Assembly: GCF_010093535.1 (NCBI RefSeq)
Contig: NW_022985169.1
Coordinates: forward strand, 351,660-415,659
DNA length: 64,000 bases
DNA from: Lindgomyces ingoldianus
Taxonomy: Eukaryota; Ascomycota; Dothideomycetes; Pleosporales; Lindgomycetaceae
Direction: 5' to 3'
This document shows positions 1 to 9,753 of this stretch, piece after piece (within the stretch, counting starts at the first letter, position 1; each line of letters begins with the position of its first letter). The notes under the pieces are model-generated. The model was not told where the DNA came from, searched no databases, and worked only from the letters and a program-made list of their open reading frames with translations. The translations under genes and the position numbers were made by a program.

Positions 1-160
1 TGCTGCAATTTGCTGCAACATGCTGTAAAATGCTGCAATTTGCTGCAACATGCTGCAAAATGCTGCAATTTGCTGCAACATGCTGCAAAATTCTGCAATT
101 TGCTGCAACATGCTGCAAAATGCTGCAAAATGCTGCAAAATGCTGCAATTTGCAGCAACA
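1..160. repeat. 30-bp tandem repeat built of 10-bp subunits
   Basis: About five copies of a 30-bp unit are present. Each unit is three 10-mers of the form TGCTGCAAxx ending in TT, CA or AA in a fixed order. The order breaks down after about 120, where the AA-type 10-mer is repeated, and the array ends near 160. It begins at the window edge, so the real array is probably longer. All frames stay open through it, giving Cys/Leu/Gln-rich shadow peptides; I see no sign that it codes for protein. Confidence 0.85.
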
Positions 161-1487
161 TACTGTTCGAGCTTATTGCTCGTACTATGTAGCAGCTTTC
201 GTCAAACGTTCCTCCTGTCTTGACAGTAGGTGCGCATATCTGACAATTACACAAGTCCCTTAGACAGCTAATAAGAGAAACGCTGGCTACAGGGGCTAGA
301 AACTGCTGGCCCCTAGGCTATACTCTCTTTAAAGTAGCACTATGCATGGTGGTTTGTGCTTCCTCGGTTCTCTCATCACCCCAGCTGAGCTAGCTGAGCT
401 AATGCTGATCCTTTAATCTTCTGGCACCTCCACCTCGACGCTTCACCCTTCACTTCCATCTAAATGAACCATCCACCGGCCACCTCGAACTATCTTCACC
501 CGCTCATCATCTTCTTTGGAATGAATATGTAGCCTCCTCTCAGCCTGATGGTTTCAAAGCCTCACCTCGACGTCATCCATTTGATCTCTCCGCTTCGAAG
601 AGGAATATGTATCCTGTTCGACCCTTAAATTGCGATACCTCAAGCCGGTACGCCGCAGACCGCGGAAAAGTTTCAATACAAATAGGATGCATGAGGCGAC
701 CTTGCTGAGCACAGGGCCAATTTCGCACGCGGGGACTTGGCAGGGTAGAAAAAGCAATTATATATCCATCGCGCGTTGCTTGCCCAGGCAGCACTCTCCA
801 ACAAAGAGGCTTCTCCGAGCCTTTGAGACTTATACTATCCGAACACCCTGTACGATGCTGCCTAGACGACGAATTTTTGCCTTCTTTTGGAGGACACAAG
901 GCTGAGGCGTAGGAGATTGTTACCCGCCAATAGCGACGCCTCAAAAGTCATTTCGGCGTTTCTTTCTGCCAAAACTTTACTTTCGGTGCTTCCATTTGCG
1001 CTGACATATCAATCCAGTTTGTCAAAGGTGGTGAGACTGCCTTGAACGGACTCTGCGCTAAGAGGGAGCGCACTCACTGTTATTTAATATCGTTCCATCC
1101 GCCTTTGGCGGGCTGTGTAGCAATTCATTGGTAGTGCATTTCATGAAGTCTTTGATCAGCCTGCATTTTGCAGTGAGGCGTACGGGAGTCGGGTCGCACT
1201 CCAGTCGAGAGTCATACATTTGCGCAAGTCATGCGGCTGTAGAGGGCGATGCCTCCGCCTCCATCGCCCTTTGCGGCTCCCCATTCCAGGCTATCTATGT
1301 ATATCAGTCGTCCCTCCCTAGCATTCTCTAGCTTTGAACACACGCAGACTGTGCAATACTGGGCCAAACCTTCGAGATTGTTGGGAATTATCTGGTAGCT
1401 ATAAACATTCATCCAGGAGACCTACTTGACACCATAGGCTAAAGGCTACAGTATCAACTCACAGCCCGCTCACGTGCTCTCATCGCC
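161..1487. other. intergenic, no supported gene
   Basis: Only short overlapping open frames with no recognisable protein character were seen. The last 100-200 bases are pyrimidine-rich and probably serve as promoter and 5' leader of the gene starting at 1488. Confidence 0.5.
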
Positions 1488-2027
1488 ATGCCTTGGTCCA
1501 GCCAAGGCCCTCAGCCTTACGGCAACGGAGTCAACTCTAATTATCCTAATTCCGGTTACAACGGCTACGGCTCCTCTGCACCCTACAGCAATAACTCCTA
1601 TGGCCAACAACCTCAGCCTTGTTACGATCAATACGGCAATCAGATCAACAACAATGCGTACAACGCGCAACCTCCTCGACCTGTATATGACCCACAGCCA
1701 CCTCGCCCTTCCTATGACTCGCAAAACTCAAGCCAAGCCCTCCTGACTCCTCCTGCTGAACCCCAGCTCCGAAGGAAAAGGAGTAAGAGGGAGATGGTAG
1801 GAAAGGCTGCAGATACACTGGGTAAGGCTATGATAGGTGCGGGAGCTTTAGCTACGCCTTTCGCTGTGATCGACCCCTTCGTTACACCTATCGTGGCAGG
1901 TAGTGTTATTGCAGCGGGTACCGCACTCCGGACGGTTGTCTACGCCTGCAAGAAGTGCGGTAAAAAGTTTAGGGACTCGGCGGAGACCGTGCCAAGAAGG
2001 ATAGAGCTTTGTAGCGGTTGTTATTGA
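1488..2027 (+). CDS. low-complexity protein with C-terminal Cys cluster (179 aa)
   Basis: Single-exon gene starting at ATG 1488. Residues 1-90 are rich in Asn, Pro, Gln, Tyr and Gly and probably disordered. A basic patch (RRKRSKR) follows, then a small/hydrophobic stretch at about 110-150 (GAGALATPFAVIDPFVTP) that could be a membrane hairpin. The C-terminus carries CKKCGKKF and LCSGC, two CxxC pairs able to bind one zinc. I do not recognise the family. The arrangement of disordered head, hydrophobic centre and treble-clef-like tail occurs in uncharacterised fungal proteins. Codon flow and clean ends support a real gene; the function is unknown. Confidence 0.7.
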   Translation: MPWSSQGPQPYGNGVNSNYPNSGYNGYGSSAPYSNNSYGQQPQPCYDQYGNQINNNAYNAQPPRPVYDPQPPRPSYDSQNSSQALLTPPAEPQLRRKRSKREMVGKAADTLGKAMIGAGALATPFAVIDPFVTPIVAGSVIAAGTALRTVVYACKKCGKKFRDSAETVPRRIELCSGCY

Positions 2028-2364
2028 CAGTTTTGAATTTCCTGTCCGGCTTTGTCATATATTTCGGTTTCTCATTATGTGGGCTGGGACAGTTTACCTC
2101 TAGGAGCGAATCTTAGGTCTGATGCGCTTCCTTGACTCACTTCGTTGTCGCTCATCTACTTTAATATCTCGAATACCGGTGATCATAAGCCAATGGAAGC
2201 TCCTGCTGCATGTGGGTACCGCAAATTTTCTCATTAGCTGCTTCCTCACCGCCCACTCCTTAACATCACCACCGTTTCTCTCAAAAGATTTAAAAAATCC
2301 TTTTGCTCTTTAGTTTATATACAAAATAATTTAAATATTTCCTATCAACCAATCAGAATCAAAT
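2028..2364. other. intergenic upstream of tRNA
   Basis: No gene seen. The stretch just before the tRNA (about 2285-2345) is AT-rich (TTTATATAC, AATTTAAATA), as is common upstream of fungal Pol III genes. Confidence 0.4.
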
Positions 2365-2395
2365 GGTGAGATGGCCGAGTTGGTTATGGCGCCAG

Positions 2396-2445
2396 GGATG
2401 TCTCAGTCACGTGATGTTCTGAATCCACAAGCTAATACCTCCCAG
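2396..2445 (+). other. intron-like insertion in tRNA anticodon stem
   Basis: Fifty bases separate the 5' anticodon strand from the anticodon loop. CCAGG flanks both ends (2392-2396 and 2442-2446), so the boundary can slide by up to five bases. In the register ending with AG the element runs GGATGT...GCTAATACCTCCCAG. That is a branch-like CTAAT 11 bases before an AG acceptor, with a donor one base away from GTATGT (GG in place of GT). Confidence 0.7.
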
Positions 2446-2452
2446 GTTAAGG

Positions 2453-2469
2453 TCGCACCTTAGCAGATT
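2453..2469 (+). other. canonical tRNA intron (position 37/38)
   Basis: Seventeen bases sit one nucleotide 3' of the anticodon, the normal place for eukaryotic tRNA introns cut by the SEN endonuclease. The intron contains CCTT (2458-2461), complementary to anticodon plus base 37 (AAGG), as expected for the pre-tRNA fold. It could be shifted by one T. Confidence 0.8.
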
Positions 2470-2498
2470 TCCTGGTCACGTAAGTGGCGTGGGTTCGA

Positions 2499-2546
2499 GT
2501 GAGTTCGCTGTCACTGATTTCATACAGTCGTTCTAATTCAGTTCAG
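2499..2546 (+). other. GT-AG intron-like insertion in tRNA T-loop
   Basis: Forty-eight bases begin GTGAGT and end TTCAG, with TTCTAAT 10-16 bases before the end, so donor, branch and acceptor all match fungal spliceosomal signals. Exact removal joins GGTTCGA to GTCCCAC, restoring T-loop TTCGAGT and box B consensus GGTTCGANTCC. The insertion lies between tRNA positions 58 and 59. Confidence 0.75.
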
Positions 2547-2563
2547 GTCCCACTCTCATCAGA

Positions 2564-2579
2564 TTTTTTTTTTTTTTTT
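2564..2579 (+). terminator. RNA polymerase III terminator
   Basis: Sixteen consecutive T's start two bases after the discriminator base of the tRNA-Leu gene; Pol III needs only four or five. Confidence 0.85.
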
Positions 2580-3215
2580 GGCTATTGGATATGACTGCCT
2601 CGTGCAGGGTATTTTGTTTGTCCGAATTGATCATTCCAGAGAGCTCTAAAGCAGGATCACATCAATACTGAAGGAATTCGCACAACTTCGGCACTGCTAG
2701 CCTGATTGAGAAGCGGTGCGGCAGAATCTTTCTAATTGGTTGCGCGGCTGAGAGTCCTTGAGCACGACAAACTTACGCAGCTTTCTTTCTAGCAATAGCA
2801 TAACAACACAAAAGACGCTCTTGGTTGAGCGGAAATATCTATTGTTCTGTCGTCCTCTGCATCTCCTCGATGTCTCCTTAAAGCTTAATCTCTTGTTGTT
2901 GCTTTGATATTGTAAGTTTTTCTAACTTACGCTACTAGTACCTGGGTTCTGCGAATTCCTACGGCGTTCCGACCAGATTCCAGGACGCATCACTCTAAAT
3001 CGGCAAGGCAATCGGACTTAGTACGCAATTCGCTTGGGTGATTGCAGTGGGAACCACTACAAGCGCGGCAGTCTCGTTGGTTCTCTCACCATCACTGCAT
3101 CATGGTATCACAGTCTTGGCTTGAAACCCCCCACTCTCCTTTCACAACTCCATCATCCCCACGCCGCTGAGCCACCAATATCTTTTTTCGAATCGAGCTC
3201 TTCTGCGCTTCTATA
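2580..3215. other. intergenic, no supported gene
   Basis: No coding or RNA feature was recognised between the tRNA terminator and the gene at 3216. The last part may be 5' leader. Confidence 0.4.
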
Positions 3216-4013
3216 ATGCCTTCACTCCTCAACCAAATGGGCATCTTTGCGGGGTTGGACAACATTGAGAGAACGAATAAAGGTGTGACCGCTATGGTGA
3301 AGGGTCTCGCCGTGTCGAAGGTGAAGGAAGCCAATATCGAAGCAAAGGTTGCCGACCCCAAAGCAAAACTCCGCCCTGTTCTGCATCCCGCGGTGCATGT
3401 CGCAAGACAGAAAATTAAGACACTCAAGGCCTTAAGCCAGTTTAGCTCCACAATCAGCCTCGAGGCTCGAACCTTCTTCTACGCTAATACTTGGTTCAGG
3501 GTCGTGCGACGTCACGACAGCTACATACCCTTGTCGGCGAAGTTCCTCTTAGCTATTCGACAGGAAGGCCGTGCATCTCTCACAAAGCTAGAGCTACGTG
3601 GCGACGACTTCCGGAGTAAACCACGAACGGTCAAGCAATTCCTTAGCATCCTTACAAAGTGTACCAACTTACGCCAGCTAAAGATGGACATGGACTACGA
3701 ACAGGTTTTCATCAATCCCCTACCATCTATCCGCGCCCTCCTGAGTGGGACTCAGCCTTTCGGCCCCGGCGACTCCAAGGAATTTCTCGCCGTATTCGCG
3801 AGCATGTCAAACCTTGAGTGTCTGTGCTTGCGGGTCGTCCTCGGTAAGAGAGAATGGCCTCTAATGGGCTACTTGATACGCACCGTAACATACCGAGGAA
3901 ATAACCTTCTGGCAGAAAAGATGAAGTGGGAATTCGAGAGCGCTCTTCCGGATGTCTTCCATAAGCGGAACAAAAAAATTGTGATCGTTGCGATGCCTTT
4001 TCTTACGAAGTAA
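3216..4013 (+). CDS. LRR-like orphan protein (265 aa)
   Basis: Single exon from ATG 3216 to TAA. After a basic Lys/Ala-rich N-terminus (1-75), residues 80-240 carry leucine-patterned segments (LTKLELRGDD, CTNLRQLKMDMDYE, MSNLECLCLRV) separated by about 45-50 residues. That is the spacing expected of irregular leucine-rich or F-box-associated repeats. No N-terminal F-box is obvious. No signal peptide or membrane segment is seen. I read it as a lineage-restricted fungal family related to F-box/LRR proteins; function unknown. Confidence 0.65.
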   Translation: MPSLLNQMGIFAGLDNIERTNKGVTAMVKGLAVSKVKEANIEAKVADPKAKLRPVLHPAVHVARQKIKTLKALSQFSSTISLEARTFFYANTWFRVVRRHDSYIPLSAKFLLAIRQEGRASLTKLELRGDDFRSKPRTVKQFLSILTKCTNLRQLKMDMDYEQVFINPLPSIRALLSGTQPFGPGDSKEFLAVFASMSNLECLCLRVVLGKREWPLMGYLIRTVTYRGNNLLAEKMKWEFESALPDVFHKRNKKIVIVAMPFLTK

Positions 4014-5083
4014 GACGGGAGTCCAGCATTCAAGCAGTCAGATTTTCCTAATCCTAAAGGGGTTATGAAAACCCTCCCGCTTTCTTGCTTGAACCTGGAT
4101 ACCCCATAATTATATGCCCTCTTGGCTCTTCCCCTGGATCCAGTTTATGAGAGCCCAAGGATTTTTCTCATATTTGTAATATAATAAATACCTTCTGTGA
4201 AGCTATGTGAAGCACCAGAGGCATGAGGAACTGGATTGAATTCATTGCTAGAGGAGTCCTTTGTAGGAGTCTATATACATGCGAAATAAGTGGGTGAGTC
4301 TTGGCAACAGGCCATGGTGAGACTATGGTGACGACGCATCCGATCATGGCGACGACGCATCCGATCATGGTGACGACCCATCCGACCATGATGACGACCC
4401 ATCCGACTATCGTGTGATTACTGCAAACACCTTCCCATTCACTTCTGTTGTCTAATCCGAAAACTGCGCAATCTTCCCATTCCCATGACCTACAAAATGT
4501 TATGCCATGCTGTGGAACATAACTAGAGTGGAGTTTATCTGTTAGTCATCTTGTTAAATTAAAGTATTCGGTTAGTAGGAAGAAGGTATGAATTTTTGAA
4601 TTCCCTTGATATGTTCTAAGTTAGGTCATTGCGAAGATGCTGTACAACCGCATCACCCTTGGAAATTCCTTAAAAGCGGCTATCTACAGCATGTTACTAC
4701 ATAACTTGGATCGTGACCAGGGTAGAGTCTAGCTATTGAATCTCTTGCTGGCACTGGGGAGAAGGCTAACAGAGTGCAAATTCCTCTCCTGGGTTACCCC
4801 CATCATGTTTACGAGCGCTGTTCTGGGCCATCGTATCCACCTAATCCAGATCTTTTGAAAGCGCGCAGCTTCCCCACATTCGGCTTCAGCTGTCGGAAAT
4901 TCTATTGCTAGCCCCACCAGGGTGATGTCGGGAACGGGGCTTACGCCAAGGCGCCTTGAAGACCTCTTTCGGTAAACGCTGACACGACATCAACTTTATC
5001 GGAAGCTTATAGATTGAAGACTGTAAAGTCCTTACGTCTTGTGGCCACAGCTTCGTCTTTGATTCTCACTTCACAACGGCACA
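4014..5083. other. intergenic with one short tandem repeat
   Basis: Apart from the 21-bp repeat at 4325-4408 no feature was recognised. Bases upstream of 5084 are presumably the P450 promoter and leader. Confidence 0.4.
4325..4408. repeat. 21-bp tandem repeat, four copies
   Basis: Four adjacent 21-mers of the form ATGrtGACGACsCATCCGAyy start at 4325, 4346, 4367 and 4388, each differing at one to four bases. Being a multiple of three, the array stays open on both strands, which explains a short Val/Met/Ile repeat peptide on the minus strand. I do not think it is translated. Confidence 0.8.
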
Positions 5084-6879
5084 ATGGAAGGTGTGGTAAC
5101 ATCAGGATTGTTCTCTCAGCTCGTGAAGCTCTGCTTCTATCTATTGGCACTTCGGGTATGTATCGGCTATTTCTTCTAATGATTTGTCTTCTTTTCGTGG
5201 AATAGCTATCGTAGGCCTACTTCGTTACATAACACGCTAACTCTCCGGAGCAGGGTCTAGTTGTATATACATACCGATGGCTTATAAGCCCTCTCTCGCA
5301 CATCCCCGGGCCTTTCCCGGCAAAGTTCAGTGATTGGTATGGCGCATACTACAGCGCCCTGGGTAGCCTCCATCTGCGGACTCTCGAAGCCCATGAGCGC
5401 TATGGTCTGAATCCTCCGACCTCGAGAATAAGATTGCATGGCTTACATATTCGTAGGCTCTGTTGTTCGAATCGGACCCAATAAAATCTCTTTCAACACT
5501 ATTAGCGCGTTGCACAGTAAGTCTAATTTCGAAAGCGGAGCCTGTTTTCAATTTAACATTTAACAGCAATATACTCTGCTAGAACTCTGCAGAAAACCGA
5601 AGGCTATGTGGCCATGCTTCCATCCCCACGGGTGTATAACGTTCACAACGTAATTGACAAAGACGTCCACCGATTCAAACGGAAGATTATAAACCAAGGA
5701 CTCTCCGAGCAAAGGATGCGTGACTTCGAACCTGCCATGAATAATCAAATAGACATATTCATCCAGAACATCAGGAGAGCCTGCAAGGAGTCGGAAGATG
5801 AGTGGTCGGAACCCATAAACATGACTACTCCCTGCAAATACCTGGGTTACGATATCATGGGACAGTTTGGATTCGGGCAATCATTCCAGCTGCAGATCAA
5901 GCCAGATAACCGCTTCTTAGTCGAGTCGATCAATCTTTCTGCAATTCTCCTAGGTGTTTATTTTCAGTTCGCCGATTTGGTGAAAGCGCGGCTACATGTC
6001 GTCTTTGCATCCCGCGCCTTGAAACTCCGGAAGGAATTGCAAGCGTTGATGGAAAGGATCGTCTCTGAGCGAGTCACGGCTGAGAAACATTCACAGCATG
6101 ACCTTTTCTCCTTTGTCATCGATGCCAAAGATCCGGAGTCAGGCCGAGGATTTTCATTCACAGAGCTTTGGGCTGAGGGAAGGCTGCTTTTGATTGCCGG
6201 CTCTGATACATCATCCACTACCATTACGTCCTTATTTTTCTATTTATCGAGGTATCCAGAGTGCTACAAGAAGCTGGCATCTGAGATTCGTGGTTCATTC
6301 GACCATGCGAGCGACATCCACTCTAGTATGCAAATGGTGGAGTGTATTTACCTTCGAGCATGCATAGACGAAACGCTACGTATGTCCCCACCTGTGGGTG
6401 GTACCATGTGGCGAAAAGCTTGCCCAGGAAGCGGGGGAATAGTCATTGATGGCCAATGTATCCCCGAAGGCGTCGAATTAGGTTGCTCGGCGTACGCACT
6501 CCACCACAACGAGGAATATTTCCCGGATTCCTTTACATTCAAGCCAGAGCGATGGATCGTATCTACAGATACTTCGAAAGAAAGCGTAGATCTAGCAAGG
6601 CGAGCTTTTGCACCTTTCTCATTAGGAACGAGAGGCTGTGCAGGAAGAACGATGGCGTATATGGAGACGAGCAATGTGATCGCGAAGACGATATGGTACT
6701 TCGATTTCACTGTGGCAGGCGGTCATTTTGGTACGATTGGCGAGGGGAGTTCCGACGGGCCAGAGGGGAGGAAGCGAATGAAGGAGTTCCAGCTTGAGGA
6801 TCATTTTACGAGTACTCATGAGGGACCGTATCTGCAATTCAAGCTCCGCAAGGAAGTCGCGGATCAGCTACCAAGATAA
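5084..6879 (+). CDS. cytochrome P450 monooxygenase (531 aa)
   Basis: Four exons: 5084-5155, 5254-5404, 5457-5516 and 5567-6879. The first three were placed from splice signals and the P450 N-terminal pattern. The N-terminus is a hydrophobic ER anchor followed by the proline hinge HIPGPFPAKFSDW. Family signatures are the I-helix oxygen-binding motif AGSDTSSTT (about residue 305), the K-helix ExxR as ETLR (about 362), and the heme loop FSLGTRGCAG with the thiolate Cys near 451. Length and pattern fit the fungal benzoate-hydroxylase/isotrichodermin-hydroxylase-like P450s, so an ER heme monooxygenase acting on a small hydrophobic metabolite is likely. The substrate cannot be read from sequence, and no polyketide or terpene synthase lies nearby. 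The second intron has a weak GTCTGA donor. It converges with the next gene, 130 bp apart. Confidence 0.9.
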
Positions 6880-7009
6880 TAACTTGGTCAACATCTAAGG
6901 TTGGGAAATGTAAGGCATTTCGTGCTTGCATTCTATGTTGGACTAAGCAGAAATACAGATGATTCTGGACAGCTACGCGCTCGATCCCACTAAAATTCCT
7001 GAGAACTTG

Positions 7010-9753
7010 TTAGTAAAGCTGATGAAAAGAGACAATCAGCATACCTAAACCAGAAAATACCGTCCAAACTGTTGTGATTACGCCCCATTTTGGCGGGCAA
7101 TATCTGCAGACGAACTTGAGCTTCAGCTCATTCAGATCGGGGGAAGAACTTACGTGTCTCCTGCAACCTGTATGAATCCAGCCCACCAGATCCACTGACA
7201 GATCCACCCAAGTAGCAGCGCGAAGAACGTAATAAAGCTAATTTGGGGAAGGCGTTTCAATTCCAGCTTCTCCTGGCGGTCGATTTGAGATCTCCATCCC
7301 GCTTCTACTTTGATCCACTCCCTTTCTTGGTTGGTTATCTCTTGGTGCAAAATCCTGAGTATGTTTCTTTTCACGCCTAGATCGTCCGCGACGATCTTAC
7401 TCCGTCTCCACCGTGAAGCTATTCCTCCACTTGTATTCTCCTGTCCACAGTCTCCAACTAGATGAGAGATATCTTGCACAATTGCAGCGTAGTCTGAAGG
7501 TCTGTCTTCCTGAAGCTGCTGAATCCGCCACGCTTCGTCATTGCCGAGTGATCTTATCAAAGGCGCCCTCCCCATCGCTTCTTTCTGATACCGAGGAAAA
7601 TCTCGAGGAAGTTGCTGCATAAGTGATGATGATTGGGCGTGTGCCTGAGCTTGCTCTATCAAGAATTCGATTTCGCAGTCCAAAAATGCCAGCTGTTTCG
7701 TCCACTCTCCCAACTCCCGAGACGCATTTTCCCACCGTCTCTCTATTTGATTGAGCTGTAGGCAAATAGAGCTAGCGCAAATTTTAACCGCAGCAGCATT
7801 CTCTTGTGCTTTCCGTTCGCGAGCTGTAGGTATAGAATTAGCACTCTCAGTTAAGGTTGATTCTGCATTCTCCGCAACCACCGCTCGGATATACATTTCG
7901 CTCGATTCATGTTGCCGTCGTCGCATTCTGTCATTTTGTCTACTCGCCGCGCGCAGGGCCAAAGAGTGCCTATTCAAGTAGCCATGTAGCTGCTCCCATT
8001 CTTTGGCAAGGGAAGACCACTGGTTGGCGATGGTCTGAACCGACGTGCAGTGTAGTTGTGGAAAGTTCGTGCTCAAATCGGTGTCCGTCATTTTGAGTTT
8101 CACAGCTGATACCGCCTTTGTGCAAGACTTCTTTCCTGACCGAGCCTTTCGTTTGGGGCGAAGTTGACTGATGGTGGAAATTCGATCGTTAATACCAGCA
8201 ACAGACCAAAGGAGAGGTAGAAAGCCCACCACAGCGAAAATAAGCCAGACTAAAGGACCTCGATACATGAGTAAAGCGGCGTCCCGAAAGGGGAATCCCT
8301 GAAAAGCCTTCGTGTTTGTGTAAACCTTGTGTGTTTTGCGTCCATAGTCAACAACACGTCCCATGGTATAAGCTCCCAGGACTTGTAGTCCGAATTCGGT
8401 TGCGAGTGTAGAGGCAACGCAGCTAAAGTACATCTGCTTTTCTGCTTGAAATGGAAGAGCGAGAATTATGGACCAGGCAAACCGGGGCCGCGAACACCAC
8501 AATAGGAACAGTTCCCTGGTATTCGTGTCAGAGTACCCTGGAACTCTGCGAACAAGAACAGCGTTGATCAAGTTACTAGCAATGTTGAGGATGATCATTA
8601 TGGGTGCAGTGAAAAGAAACCCACGCGAATGAGGGTTGCCGAAGAAACTGCAGGTAATTTTCTTGAGCACTGTACGTCGCCCAAAAAGGGGAACTAGTAG
8701 TGCAACTATGACGTTGTTGATTGCGAAAGCCCCCAACTTCTTGGATGCGGACGGGCATTGATAGCCTGGCTTCGGAACGGTATAGTAACTTCCACTGCAT
8801 AGATCGGTTTTCTGAGTGCCCGGTCGCAGCTCCCATCTGAATGGTGTGACATTGAAGTATTGGATGCCAAGTTGCTCTTTCCATTCAGTAGACAAGATGT
8901 CACTTCCACCGTAGTGCTCACAGGTTGCCTGTACCCAGTCCCCCAGCGCCGATCTCTCCCATGGGCCAATGCTGTTGTCTCGAAGGACAAGCTGCCGTGG
9001 GTCAAAGAGATTCTGATTCATGCCTGGAGGCCGGCATAAGCATTCCATGTCGATTCCAAAAGAAGTATAGCATCCGAACGCACTGCCCGGGCAGCCTGGT
9101 ATCCAATTTCGTGTGCAATTAGTCACTGCTGAGTTGAGAAATGACATCCATGGACTTGCATCCAGGCAAGTTGGCCAGAAGAAGCTTTGAACCGTTGAAT
9201 CGTTCTTATCGTCCTTAATCTTGGTAATAGCCAGGCTGTTCTTCCAGTCCACTGGCATGCCAAACCCACAATATCTAGTGCATGTCCGATTGACCCATTG
9301 AAGAAGGTCGTTATTTTCCTCGAGTTCTGAACAGCTGCTCTCACAAGAATTGTGGATGTCTGTAAAGGAAGCGGTGCAAAATTTCGATCGATCTAGGACC
9401 AGGTCGGTATCACCCAAAGACAGGTTGGCTTTAATTTCGGAGGACAATTTTTTCGTATCCAGCACGGAATCAAACCAGCGAGTGGAAAAGGCTTTGCATG
9501 CTTCTTCTGCCTTCTCTTCCATGCAAATAGGAGGCTCTGCGCCATCCATCCAGTTGTTCTGGGAGCTGTTGGACCTGGAGTGTCCAACGAGAGGGTATAG
9601 CTCAGCGGCCGTGTTTTTGCAACCTACTAAGGATCTTCGGGGAATCTCAGTATGGTTGTTTTGCGGTTGAGCTTGGCGGAGGTCTCTGGCGGTTGCAGAA
9701 AAGGACAGTAAGAATACTACCGCAACGATGGTAGGACATCGCTTAGGGTCCAT
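7010..9753 (-). CDS. large Cys-rich multi-pass membrane protein (897 aa)
   Basis: Two exons on the minus strand: 9753-7154 and 7103-7010, joined across a 50-nt GTAAGT...CAG intron. Starts at ATG 9753 with a signal peptide (about 1-22). Residues 25-350 form an extracytoplasmic region with more than twenty cysteines and many N-glycosylation sequons. Four to five hydrophobic segments follow between about 355 and 530. Next comes a hydrophilic, Glu/Arg-rich, partly coiled-coil region of about 300 residues. Two hydrophobic segments lie near the C-terminus, the last contributed largely by exon 2. I do not recognise the family. The layout of Cys-rich ectodomain plus several spans plus a long cytoplasmic segment would suit a surface receptor or sensor, but that is inference only. 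Confidence 0.8.

Larger units (their letters stand above)
2365..2561 (+). tRNA. tRNA-Leu (anticodon AAG) interrupted by three insertions
   Basis: The acceptor halves GGTGAGA (2365-2371) and TCTCATC (2554-2560) pair over all seven positions, including one G-T. The discriminator is A2561. The D arm 2374-2390 (GCCGAGTTGGTTATGGC) is textbook Leu, and box A TGGCCGAGTTGG is intact. The anticodon stem is CCAGG (2392-2396) with CCTGG (2471-2475); the loop TTAAGG (2447-2452) gives anticodon AAG at 2449-2451. The variable arm 2477-2486 folds as CAC-GTAA-GTG. The T stem GTGGG (2489-2493) pairs with CCCAC (2549-2553). Three segments must be removed: 2396-2445, 2453-2469 and 2499-2546. What remains is 82 nt, the right length for a class II tRNA. 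Sixteen T's follow. The complete pairing argues against random decay, but whether it is processed is unknown. Confidence 0.85.

Noticed and set aside
1..160. Telomeric repeat
   Set aside because: Units are TGCTGCAAxx, not TTAGGG-type, and show no terminal structure.
4168..4389. Minus-strand Val/Met/Ile repeat peptide
   Set aside because: Entirely explained by the 21-bp tandem repeat; no conserved context.
5084..9753. Secondary-metabolite cluster around the P450
   Set aside because: No synthase, transferase, transporter or regulator of such clusters is next to it; one P450 alone does not support the call.
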